Positions 26,101 to 36,700 of a DNA stretch of 64,000 bases are shown here, piece after piece. The position numbers were made by a program, and so were the translations under genes. The stretch is from Brachypodius melanocephalos. Taxonomy: Eukaryota; Chordata; Aves; Passeriformes; Pycnonotidae. Numbering within the stretch: the stretch's first letter is position 1; each line of letters starts with the position of its first letter. Under the pieces are notes generated by a model. That model did not search any database. It saw only the letters and a program-made list of their open reading frames with translations, and was not told where the DNA came from. The DNA lies in the NCBI GenBank assembly GCA_013398615.1, contig VZSR01000028.1, positions 785,537-849,536 of the forward strand. Direction: 5' to 3'.

Positions 26101-29100
26101 TCCTTCCATGACATCTTATGGAATGGCCCAGGAGGTGGTGTTGGGTCTCAAAACTTGTATTTCAGACCTGTGGCCAGTCATGGAGGTATCATGCAGTCAA
26201 AAAATTCCGATTTTGCTTTTACAAGAAAATCTATTGAATGTAGACTCTGTAGTTGTATTTATTTACAGAAGGGAAGCTCCTACCACCTTGATAACTGGTA
26301 GGCTTTCTATTCTAAAGGACAGTATTTAGACAGCTGGTTCTCTGTCACTGACAGCTTGAGTTAAGGTGACTGCTGCTGAGTGTGATGGCAGGTGCTCTGC
26401 ACATAAGTAATAAAACCTTCAGGACCTACAGATACCGGTCAGGTGTAAAGAGAGAGATTGATATGTTTAACTTTATATATTTGCAATACTTAATCAAAAT
26501 CCTATATAACCAAGGTGCCTGGTGCCAAAACAAATACGGATTCAGAATTACACAGGATGAGATGTGTGGCTTTATGTAATATGCTCTTTCTGAAGTAATG
26601 CCACTAAACTGCCTCCCACAGAACAAGGATGTGTGTTGGACTGCTAAACAAAGCAGCTTTCAGAGATGCAGATCTCTGAAACCTGCAGGGTTAGAAGTGG
26701 TGTGAATGTCCAATATCAGAAGTTGCTGGTTCCTCTCACAAGAGCAGATGCTCTTGATAAGAAGTTGGTTTGTTTCCTATCACCCCATGTGAAAGACAAG
26801 CAGCCCAACACTTACTGTTCTCTTACTGTACCTTTTCAGTAGAAATCTGTTCAGCAAAATAGGTGAGAAAACTAATTTTCTTGAAATGGTGCAGAATGTC
26901 TGTATATCTCTATCTCGTTGTTCAGCAGGACTTCATTTTGAGATGAATTGTTATTTTGATGTGAAGGGGGACTTGCCAGTTAGTTGCGGAAGCACTACTG
27001 CAGCTCTGCTGTTGAGGGATTTTCACATCAGCGAGAGGATGTAGGGGGATTGTAGGATGGGGAGATGAAGGGGAATTTGAGGGAGCTGTCCAAAGGAGAC
27101 CCTGAACTTTTGTAACTTGTATTGTGTAGGCTATGGCTCTCTGGGGATGATGACCAGCGTGCTGATCTGCCCTGATGGCAAGACTGTTGAATCGGAAGCT
27201 GCTCATGGGACAGTTACTCGTCACTACCGCATGCACCAGAAGGGCCAAGAAACCTCCACTAACCCCATTGGTGAGCTGCTTTTCACTGCCCTTCATCATA
27301 GCTACACATGAAAGAACAAGTTTGGAGTAAGAACATCTGCACCCTTTCTGTAGACAGCTACACCACTGAGTGGTGAACCTTGCAGTTCATAATGCATTTT
27401 TCTTCCAGACTGATGATCCTTAAGGGGAAGCACATACCTAAGATTCTTAAATGCTCATTGATCAAAAGAAACAACAAAAGTCAGAGGGTCTGCAAAGAGT
27501 CAAAAAGTAGATCAGTAAATTGCACGTGGCATGGTAATTGCTGTGTTAGTCCCTGACCTACTATATAAGCACACAGGGTTTTGGATAAAGAGACAGGGTG
27601 AAAGGGAAGAGAGGAATTAAAGAGGGAAAGATGAATTAAAGAAAGTAAGAAAGGAAAAGAGAAAAAAAATAGATAATTAAAGGAAGGAAAGGAGGAGAAA
27701 AGAGAAAGAAAAAGAGATCACCAGTCCTGGTTACAGCATTGATCCAGCTGAGGGGATGCCAGTCCTGGTTTCAGTGCTGATCCAGCTGATGAGTGGCAAT
27801 CCAGCTGCGTTGCTCTGGTTGCTGACATGTCCAGGGCCCTGGGGGCACCACCTGGGCTTGGGAGGGTACCTTTTTATGGACGGGTTTCTTGCTTTTTACC
27901 TACATCAGTAATCAAGTGCAGTCCATTCTTTCAGGCCCATCTCAAAATGGGTCAGAGGACTTTGCGGGTCTTTGGTCTCAATCTCACCCTATACTGCATG
28001 CCCACTTCTGCCACTCATTTTTGTTCTTGCACTGTACTGTGTTGTGGTTCTTTCTCACAGAAAAGTGCTCTCCTTTTTCCACCTGGCCCCTCTTTTCCAG
28101 TCAAATCTTGTTCTTTTTCATGGCATGTCAGTACCAACAGTCCATGGTTGGCTCTACAGCCATCCAAGTATCACTGTTCAAGACATACACACTAGCTCCT
28201 TCTCTTGAGATGGGTTCAGTTGGTCAGAGCATGGTGCTAATAACACCAAGGGTGTGGGTTCAGTGCCTATATGGACCATTCACATAAGAGTTGGACTCAG
28301 TGATCCTTCTTTGTCCTTTGCAACTCAGACTATTCTGTGATTCCATGTGTAGCTTCTGGGAATCATAAGCTCCAAAAGATCTCACTTTGGGCTGCTTTTT
28401 AAAGGTTTGTTAGAGAGTAGGGTATAGTATGCATTAGCTCCTTCTAATCAAGAGCTTGAGGGGTCTCACTTTGGGTCACTATTTATGGGATTACAAGAGA
28501 GTGGGCTTTAGTCATAGTAATTTGCCATCCTGGCTGCAATTCAAGTCAGCAACTTTCTTTGAAAGTTCAGTTGTTACTCAGGCAAGAAAAATACCTTTGC
28601 AAGGCTGTTCATTAAAATAAAAGATGTTCATTAGACACCACTAGTTCCTGGGTTTCTGATAAGCTTGAGAATGGCTTAGTCTGGGTGTAGTTTGTCAAGG
28701 CCTAATGAGCATTTCTCAGCTCACAGTGTGGCCTGAGGGAGGTGAGGGCACACACCCCCACAGTCCTCTTGTGACTTCAGGCAGTTTCTCTGGGTCTCTA
28801 CAGACACAGCTACAGCCTGAAGCATAAAGCAGGCTGGAATGGAGTGAGTGCAAGCAGTAAGCTAGGCCTAACCTAGCCTTTGAGATATGCACTCACTCTT
28901 CAGGAAACAATTGGTTTATAGCCACAAGGCCTTAAGGTTTAGGCTGGTTGTTTTTTATTTTACTCCTCTTTCTGATAGGCCAAAAGAACCAACCACACCC
29001 CAAGCCACATACACACTCAGAGTATAAGTGCACTTGGAATGGAACATGAGGGAAAGAGTTCTCTAAATTTGCATTGAGACCAGAGCATAATGTAGTGTTA

Positions 29101-30197
29101 GAAAAAGGACTGCACCCTTCTGACACAATATTCTCTGTAACTAGAGTCCTACCACCTGTCATTCTGACTTGGGCAGGAGGAAAATAAAATTACATGCACA
29201 GAGAGATTACTGGAGGCAGTGAGTAGTTTCTGAGGTCTGCTTTGTCTTTTTTAAGAGTTGCACAAAGGGCAAAGGATGAAGATAAGTGTTCTTTCCCATA
29301 CCAGATTTTCTGTCTTTTTTTTTCAGTCTGCTTTCCATGTTATGGGTATTTTTAAATGCAATTATTGTTCCACATGATGATTTAGAGCAACTTTCAGGAA
29401 GTTCAAGATGGATAGAATAACTCAGCATTCTCTCTCAGCCTCCATCTTCGCATGGACAAGAGGCCTCGCTCACAGAGCTAAGCTGGACAACAACCCTAGC
29501 CTGGGGAACTTTGCAGTTGCCCTGGAAGAAGTCTGCATTGAGACCATTGAATCTGGCTTCATGACAAAGGACCTTGCTGCCTGCATCAAAGGCCTGCCTA
29601 AGTAAGTGTATGAAATAACCAGCTGTGCTTAGAGGAGGCTGTTTTACATGGTGGTGCTGAACAGCATTTGCTGGAATGTTACTTTTACTATGGTAAAGAA
29701 CAGGAGTCTGTCTCACAGGACTCACCTGTACCCAGTGCTATACAAACAGAACATGAGACACTCCCTGACCCAAGCAGCTTAGTCCAGGTTGCTCTCTCCC
29801 TGCTATTGCACCAAATGAACAGGAGAAAAAAGTAGAGGAACTGCAAAGATTTTTTTTTTTTTTTTAAAGCTAGTGCAGCTATGTTGGCCAGATTCTAATA
29901 AATGAAGAAGACCTACATAACTGTAACATCACCTGGCTACCTCTTTCTGGAGCCTTTTGGCCAAGAAAACCCAGCCTGATGAGTAGGAGAGAACTCTTGG
30001 TTTTAGAGGCAAAACATAGAGTTCTTTGAATAGTCTTCCCCTGTCTGGATTATTTGAGAGTCTGTAAAACTAATACCTGTCTTGTTTTGTTTCCCCCTGC
30101 CAGTGTCACACGCTCTGATTACCTGAACACCTTTGAGTTCATGGACAAGCTTGCTGAAAACTTGAAGCAGAAGCTGGCCTCTATGCCCAAAGCTTAA
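20137..30197 (+). CDS. IDH1: IDH1, NADP-dependent isocitrate dehydrogenase, cytosolic (complete, eight coding exons)
   Basis: The enzyme oxidises and decarboxylates isocitrate to 2-oxoglutarate with NADP+, supplying cytosolic NADPH. Coding exons are 20137-20258, 21724-22015, 23769-23874, 25315-25492, 25896-26047, 27130-27270, 29439-29601 and 30104-30197. All introns are GT-AG and the phases join to give 415 aa, against 414 in human. The start MSKKIRGGSVVEMQGDEMTR is the family N-terminus. Substrate and metal residues are intact: T77, S94, N96, R100, R109, R132 (CGT at 21995-21997, the residue mutated in human gliomas), K212, D275 and D279. The C-terminus reads KLASMPKA, so it lacks the final Leu of the AKL-type peroxisomal signal of the human enzyme. 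Intron 4 (23875-25314) and intron 7 (27271-29438) are the largest between coding exons; a CR1 piece lies in intron 3 and a SINE and LTR-like sequence in intron 7. Confidence 0.98.
23521..23593 (+). mobile_element. CR1 LINE 3' end fragment
   Basis: The sequence TTGGACTTGATGATCTTAAG, AGTCTTTTCCAACCTAAGTG and ATTCCATGACTC is the characteristic 3' terminus of avian CR1, including the ATTCYATG end motif. It is a short, 5'-truncated copy in IDH1 intron 3. Confidence 0.92.
27540..28195 (+). repeat. Purine tract and possible degenerate LTR-like segment
   Basis: A TATATAAG box (about 27562) is followed by a long purine-rich tract (27590-27715). Next come two direct copies of AGTCCTGGTTACAGCATTGA and neighbours (27723 and 27761, spacing 38 bp), then CCTTTTTATGGACGGG. 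This combination resembles an avian retroviral LTR or an unclassified interspersed repeat in IDH1 intron 7. I saw no flanking target duplication and cannot name the family. Open frames in the right half (27827-28287) overlap each other and are not genes. Confidence 0.35.
28211..28347 (+). mobile_element. tRNA-Ile-derived SINE with CR1-like tail
   Basis: The head GGGTTCAGTTGGTCAGAGCA, then TGGTGCTAATAACACCAAGG, follows tRNA-Ile (AAT anticodon arm CTAATAA) through the GTGGGTTCAG box-B region. It continues directly into GAGTTGGACTCAGTGATCCT and ATTCTGTGATTCCATG, a CR1 3' tail. This composite design matches the SINE described in songbirds (TguSINE1 type), which is mobilised by CR1. It is a pseudo-tRNA, not a functional tRNA gene. 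Confidence 0.87.
28376..28520 (+). repeat. Diverged direct repeat, about 84-bp unit
   Basis: GATCTCACTTTGGGCTGC followed by GAGAGTAGGGTATAGT recurs about 84 bp later as GGTCTCACTTTGGGTCAC followed by GAGAGTGGGCTTTAGT. Both copies have lost much identity. The repeat lies just downstream of the SINE in IDH1 intron 7. Confidence 0.55.
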
Positions 30198-30262
30198 GGC
30201 ATGGGTTCTACTCAAGCTCCCCTAACAAAGTGTCTAAAGTGGCACTGTCTTGTGCTTTGTTG

Positions 30263-30630
30263 TGCTTCTTTTAGGCTGTTCTTCAGCTTTGGCCCTCTGC
30301 TATTACCACACTGACAGTAATTCCTAACAGAATCATCTCCTTGCCCAACTAGTCTAGTTTTTCTCTTGATTTTCTGTCTGATGCTCTATCTGCTCACACT
30401 GGAGTCCTCTTGCGAAAGCACAGGCACTGGAGGTATCTTTCCTCAAGAAAANNNNNNNNNNNNNNNNNNNNNNNNNNNNNNNNNNNNNNNNNNNNNNNNN
30501 NNNNNNNNNNNNNNNNNNNNNNNNNNNNNNNNNNNNNNNNNNNNNNNNNNNTGTTTTTAATTGCAGTTGTTTTCTTTTTTCCTGTTCTTGCTTCCTTAGC
30601 AGTTGTTCTCTCATCAGTTTTAGTTTTTTA
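30263..30630 (-). pseudogene. Partial, decayed copy of the large SGO2 exon
   Basis: Two blocks match the large SGO2 exon in the same orientation. Positions 30263-30413 match about 36869-37023, with a few gaps and roughly 80 percent identity by eye. Positions 30552-30630 match about 37418-37495, with the first 42 bases identical. An N-gap (30452-30551) separates the blocks, and 30414-30451 aligns only weakly. Read on the minus strand, the first block has a stop codon in the frame homologous to SGO2, so it is not coding. The copy begins about 65 bp after the IDH1 stop codon. Both blocks come from one exon, so the copy route (DNA duplication or retrocopy) cannot be decided from this. Confidence 0.85.
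30452..30551. other. Assembly gap (100 N)
   Basis: A run of exactly 100 N sits inside the SGO2-like fragment. The round size suggests a gap of unknown true length. If the copy is collinear with SGO2, about 390 bp of SGO2-related sequence could be missing. Confidence 0.99.
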
Positions 30631-30639
30631 ATAGGCTCC

Positions 30640-31040
30640 CTCCAGGCTACAAACATTCACCCATGATTGCTCAATCTTGCTGAATTTTTGCAGACACTCT
30701 TCACTCCCTCCAGATGTGAAACTATACCAATATATAGATGATACTCTAATTGAAGGAGATTCCCATGAAAAGGTGGGAGAAGCAGCAGCAATGGGAGGCA
30801 TTACATGAAGCAGAAATTGAAATTCTGCCTGAAAAATGTCAAGGACCAAGTAAAGAAACACAGATTTTGGGTCCTTGGTAGATGCAGGCAATGCAGTAGT
30901 TCCTCCAAACACTTGAAAGGAATTAGAACAAATACAAGTGCCCTCATCAAAGAAAGAATTACAAGAGCTAATGGGAACTTTAGGATATTGGAGAAAACTT
31001 GTACCTGGCTTTTCTGTCATTGCTGGTGTAAGTGGCTCTG
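30640..31040 (+). mobile_element. Endogenous retrovirus pol (reverse transcriptase) fragment, degenerate
   Basis: The plus strand encodes pieces of a retroviral reverse transcriptase. A YIDD catalytic box lies at 30731-30742, preceded by a GYKHSP-type segment near 30651. A GTLGYWRKLVPGF segment at 30974-31012 resembles the thumb/connection region. Stop codons and frame changes interrupt the stretch between them, and no start, gag, env or intact LTR is seen, so this is an old non-functional piece. The overall pattern recalls ERV-L-like or gammaretrovirus-like elements of birds, but the class is uncertain. It directly follows the SGO2-like fragment in the IDH1 3' region. Confidence 0.75.
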
Positions 31041-31964
31041 TGTCATGCTTTGTTGTGTAACATTACAAACACTAGATAAAAATGAACATAAGACACTTTC
31101 TAAACTTTTAGAAAATCATGTTTTCTGAAACCCTTTGAGCTGCTGGGCTAAGCCCTACTTTTGCTACTCAGATGAATTTGATAAAAGTGCGGTATGGGTC
31201 TGGATTCCTAATTTTGTTCACAGCAGACCTGATGTCTTTCTCTCTGACTTTGATCTATTTTTATCTCTTCCTCTCAGTCTGAAGGCCAGTTTGTCACAGC
31301 TCTGGTCAAACCAGCAGTGACCTGCTGTCCAGCAGGCCTCAGGAATGAATACCGTCCTCTCTGCAGTATTTCCCGGTGCGTGTGAGCTCAGAGGGCTGTG
31401 CCAGCTCTGCTGCAGCCCTCCTGAATTGATCTGGTAGTGCCAACCAGAGCACAGTATCCTGAAACCAAGGGATTTGGTTCCATTGCTACAGGCAGGACTG
31501 TAGCATTTGAGTAGCACTTAGTAAATGCTGGAAACAAGCCTTATAGGCTAAGAGCCTACCAAAGCCATGCTGCAGTCTCTAAATGCAGGGCATGCATTTA
31601 GCTGTGCCCCTTCTGACTGGATGTGAAGCATAGGAACTGTTAACCTCTTCCCTCACCCCACAATTCATAAAGGTGCAAACTTTTCTCCAGTTGTTTGGGC
31701 TACTACTTACCCTTGTCTTAGTCAGATCATGACTGTGAAAACTTATTCCATCCATGGTTGTGTGTTGGGTTTTTTTTAAGGGATATTTTAAATTCAGACT
31801 AAAATAAAAGCCAACTAACATTTTTTGTGTCTCCTTTCTTTGTGTGATTAGCAGATATGAGGAAACTCTGCCACAGAGAGAGCCTCCAGTAGCTTTCAGC
31901 ACAGTCCCATACATGCTGGGACAGACTGTTGGAATGTGATATAAACACAAAGTATCTCCCGTAG

Positions 31965-31970
31965 AATAAA
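31965..31970 (+). terminator. IDH1: Candidate IDH1 polyadenylation signal
   Basis: AATAAA is followed 30-50 bases downstream by GT-rich sequence (TGTCTTGTGTGGTGTC), the usual layout of a cleavage and polyadenylation site. A second AATAAA at 31803-31808 is weaker in context. If this site is used, the IDH1 3' UTR is about 1.8 kb and includes the SGO2-like and retroviral fragments. An earlier signal could be hidden in the N-gap at 30452-30551. Confidence 0.5.
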
Positions 31971-31990
31971 GTTTTAATTTGTTCTAGCCT

Positions 31991-33794
31991 AGGCAAAGCT
32001 GTCTTGTGTGGTGTCATGGTAAGCATCCGGTAGTGTACAAGAATTTGAAGATACCACTTGCATTGAAATTTTATTAGGGGAGTAATACAAACTGATACAT
32101 CATCACTCAGCAAAACAGAAACTGGTTAAACGTGAAGAAACTCTCCCCCTCCAGCTGGCTGCTGTAGGTGGTGACTAGGATAGAGAAAACGTTAGACTAA
32201 AGGAGCTGGTATTGCCATGTGTCTGAAGCAGAGCTCTGTAACTGCTAGCAGCTGTCTCTGTACCTTCAATGTGAAGGGATACAGTCTACTATTCCGTTAT
32301 TAGCACAAGCATGTAAATGCAGCTGGAGAAAGTCCCATTTCTGACCCACAGAGGCAATGAAAAAAATTACTGGCAACAGTTGGAAATTGGTGTTCCTGCC
32401 TGGCTTCTGACATCAGTAGGTCAACATAGGCAGGTTCTAATACAACAGCACCTATAACAAATTCCCTGTTATTTACTAGCTCCTACCTGGCTTCCAGAGT
32501 TAGAGTACCAAAGAAAGCTTGGTAACTTCCAGAAAACTGAACAAATAAATAAGAGGGCATTTTTGAATCCTGGGCTTTTTGTTTCCTAGTTTTTTAATAA
32601 CAGTACAGCTTTAAATGTAAGCTATGTAGTAGCATTTGCCTGCCTGCAGATGACATTGTTTTCCCTCTACTAATGAAGCTTCCATCTTTTGGAGTCCTTT
32701 AAGTACAGAGTACAACAAGACCCAGCCTATCCTCATGAACTGATGGATGTTGCTGAGGTGCTAAGGAGAAGCAGTAAGAAGAAAAGAGCAGCCCTCTGCC
32801 TGCTCTGCCACAAAGAGGGAGCACTTTTCCTGCTTCCAAATAAGCACATTTCCTTCCCTTTCACTACCAGTCCGATCCCTTCTTTTCCCCACCACTCTCT
32901 CAAACATTTATAATCAATAACCTTGGAAGTTACACCAGTAGACCCTGAAAAAACCAAGTGCTCGAAGCCAGTGGGTGGTGCTTGGAGCCAGTGGGTGCTC
33001 AGTCTACAATGGAAGGGTACAGGATTTCCTGAAACACAGCTGACCCCTCTGGAGTACTGTTGCGATTTCCAGATTAAGGATATGGACTAGTTGGAGCAAA
33101 GCCAGAGGGGGGACACAAGGATGCTCAGAGGGCTGAAATACCTCTCCTGTTAAGACAAGGCTGAGAGAGTTGATGTTGTTCAGCCTGGCAAACAGAAGGT
33201 GCCAGGGAGACCTTATCTTCCAGTACCTCAAGGGGCTACAGGAAGGCTGAAGGGGTACTTTCTAACAAGGGCAAGGAGTGATAGGAAAAGGGGAGATGTT
33301 TTTAAACAGCTCTGTCCCATGGGACCCTCTCCTCCAATCACCTTTCCTGTAGCAAAACTCAGAATGTTTGAGACAAAACATGCTTAGGTCTGGTCCTAAG
33401 CACCCTGTGTTTCAAATATTCCTTAATGTTGGTTGGTATGGGGCTCATCTGCTGCAGGGAGCTTTACATGGCACACGGGGGAAGAGAAGAGGAAGGAAAC
33501 AGAAGATAACTAGGGGCTAATCATACAGCACATAAGGGCCATGCCCATCATTAAAACAGACATCCATCAATTTGTGTCAACCACTTTCCTCACCTCATGA
33601 GTCCCAAAGATTTGAAAACAGAAGAAATCCACGGTACAAGGCTCCATTTGTCAAAGTGGTCCTTGGGTTTCCTTAGTTGGAATAGTTCAGCTGCCTGGTC
33701 AGCCAGCTCCATCTTTGCTTGGGCCTCTGCGTTCAAAGCTGCAGCCTTGTTGCTAAACACGGGAGCTTCTAGGGGCTGCCTTTCAACCACTGCT
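31991..33794. other. Intergenic or 3' flanking region between convergent IDH1 and SGO2
   Basis: This 1.8-kb stretch lies between the candidate IDH1 poly(A) site and the SGO2 stop codon. It contains a CR1 LINE piece (33040-33310) and, next to the SGO2 stop, an open frame on the minus strand (33596-33794) that ends at a donor-like site. AATAAA on the minus strand occurs at 32070-32075 (TTTATT on plus), about 1.7 kb beyond the SGO2 stop. No independent gene is evident. Confidence 0.6.
33040..33310 (+). mobile_element. CR1 LINE fragment (3' part of ORF2 region)
   Basis: The sequence matches the well-known avian CR1 pattern: GGAGCAAAGCCAGAG, then GATGCTCAGAGGGCTG, AGGCTGAGAGAGTTGATG, TTCAGCCTGG, CCTTATCTTCCAGTACCTCA and GGGCAAGGAGTGATAGGA. 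It is 5'-truncated, as most CR1 copies are, and also lacks a recognisable 3' terminus. Confidence 0.9.
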
Positions 33795-36700
33795 CTAGTC
33801 CTGAATCCTTTCTGTTGTTATGGATTTGACTGCGTTGGCACTGAGACATCCTTCAGGAAGCCATTCTTTGCTCTCTTTCATCTTGGTCATGCCCTTGGCT
33901 TTGACAGGCTTCTTTTTTCTTTTATAGAGAGTAGAGTGGAGGAACTCAGTGTCTGTAAATGGGTCACCCTGCCTCAGTTTCCTGCAGAACCAAAAAGGTT
34001 ACATTGAAACATCAACTATTCCTTGAATTACATGTATGATTTTAGTCTCTAAAGTTCTGATTTTAGTGCAGTTCTTCCCCATAAGATGATTAAGTGGTAC
34101 AGTTTGTTTCTTGTCCAGTAAAGAATACTTTCTGGTGCAATATAACCAGCTCTTCATGGAAAGTTCAAACTGTGACACTTTGCAGGGAAAAACACATCCA
34201 GTAACATTACACAACAACAAAGTTGTCATTTTAGGAGTACATGACTGTGCAATAGCCATTGGAAGTACTGAATCTACAGTTTCCTAGGGAAAAGATGCAG
34301 CTATTTGTTTAGGTATCATATCTGCCAGTAAATATAGATACAGCCTGCTCTCAGGAGGAAAATATTACTCAAGTGTGTAAAATTTTAGTCATCACAGAAT
34401 ATAAATGAAATCAAGTCTTTTGCTCAGCTGTCTTTAGTCTGTATTTTATCCTTGTGCTACTGCCTCATTAGCACTGCAGTACCAGAGATGCAGTCTGCCA
34501 AGAGATGTGCTCATTTCAACAAGTAAAATAACATCTTTGGTAGCTTGTTACCAGAAACCTAAACACCTCTGTGTGCTGATGCAGAACTTTGGCATAACCA
34601 CACAGTGGTAAAAGAGGACGGTCACGGAACACAAATGGGAAGAAGAACTTTAAACAAAGCAACAGAGGATCCCTGGAGAGAGAGTACATGAGAGCAGAGC
34701 AGGGGCTGCAGCATGGTAAAAGTCTTTGGAAGGAATAGTTTAAAGCCCAACCTATTCATTGGTGGCTCTTTGTAGCAGGTTATTTTCCGTTTCCGCCTGG
34801 ATGAGCGCCCTGATGCTTCCTCAGAGCCAGAGTGAGACAGAACCCTGGAATTGTTCAAGTCCCGTAGTGGCCTGATATCTGTAAAGGGAGACATTCACGT
34901 GGTTTGAGCAACGTGATTCCAAATCATTCCCAAATATCCTAAGAAATAACAGCTTTCAAATAGAAAGAGCTGCATTACCAGGTTTCTCTGAACATGCACA
35001 ATGCAAAATCCAATTGTATTCCCTCTAAACTCAGGAGACCATTTTAATCCAAAAATACCAGATCTGCTCCTCAAAAGTTAGCTCATAAATCAAATTAGGT
35101 TCCTCAGTGAAAAAATACAGATCACTAATACTGATAGTATCATGGGCCCTGATGTAGTAGAAAAATGATATAAAAACTCAATTTGATAGCTGTAATGCCC
35201 AGGAGCTTACAGCCCGGAGCAGACAGCAAGCTTATGGCACACACCCAACCTACCAGCAACCTACGATTTCAGCAAGACACAGGACCAGTGGGCACTGCAC
35301 CTTTCCAAGTGGAGTCAGCTGAAAGGAGGAGGGCAGGAGAACAAACTTCCTCCCTCTCTACAAAGTACAGCCCACTTCAGTTTGAACAGGAAAACCCCAT
35401 AAAACTACTCTCTTTACAGGGCATCCATTAACAGCAAACTCCCCAAAAGGATCAGTTTAACTACTGTAGTACCAGCCCAGGGATACGCCCTCCAAATCCT
35501 TTTAAAAAACAAACAAACAAAAAAATCCCACAACCACAATAATTTGGGTTGGCTCCTGATTAATTTTCCAGTGAAGATACCACCTAGAGGTATGAAGTCT
35601 GACACCTTGCAGCACTAACTATTCTGGACCAAAAATTTTCCATCTTCTTGATATTCTGTGACCCAGTAATACTGACTGACCCTAGTAGGCAGGGTCAGCA
35701 TCAAATTAGACTTCTGAACTGCTTGAGTATTTGATTTTCTAAATTAATAGGCATGCCCTGTAGATAACAAGAGTGGTAAAGCAAGACTCAGCACATGCTG
35801 CTAGTCTTGTCCCAATATCTACACATGGACAAATGGACAGAAATTCTTATAGAAATGCTGATAAACTAGAAGTAAATGCAGCCACAGAAATGACTGGGCA
35901 GCCTAAGTGGAAGCATAAATGGTGTACTGGAGACTGATCTTTAACTCCAAAAAAAGAGAGATGAGGAAGGAAAATATGAGCACTTTCTTCATGGACTTTT
36001 TGCCCTCATCTCCAAACACAGCTACCTTCCCCAGCTTACCACCTACCAGGTTCCTGAGAAGGTGAGCTCCAAGAACTTGACTGCACTTGGTTCCTTTCCC
36101 CAGGTATTTCCTCTGCAGTCTTTTCTTTAAATATCAGGGAGTTTTTCAAACAAACAGGGGATTTTGCTGGCATTCTGTTGCCCTCAGTACTTAAGCTCTT
36201 GGAAACCGGTACTTCTGTAAGTCTGGAGCTGACAGGCAAAACTGCAGAACTGCTCACATGGGAGGATTCAAGACTGTGTGAAAGATCTGTAAGACTATCT
36301 ACAAGTGATATCTCAGGTAGCTGCTCCTCCAGGAAAGCACCTGGCTCAGACAGCAGATGTGTAATGCAGGAAAACTTCCCCATCAGGACAGTTTGTTTGG
36401 ATGCAAGTTCTGTGGAATTTCCAATGAGAATGTTGGCATCATCACTTTTTCTGGCCAGGGAATCAGTCTCTGAAGGTCGAGAGTTACTCCTCTTCCTCTG
36501 AGGCTTGGGTTTGCAAGAGGTTTCTTTTTCCAAAGCATTCATGTTGTTGTCAACTTTACCTTGCCCTTTTTCTTGAAGGCCTCCTGTCAGTTTTTTATTG
36601 CTCTTAACAGCTCTGGGAATTTTGCTTGCTTTGCTCCCAGAAACAGACCTGGGAGGTACATTTTCACCCCCTTCAAATTCTGTCTGGAAACAACCCAGGT

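Noticed and set aside
28211..28283. A functional tRNA-Ile gene
   Set aside because: The acceptor stem and D arm are degraded and the sequence runs directly into a CR1 tail, so it is a SINE head.
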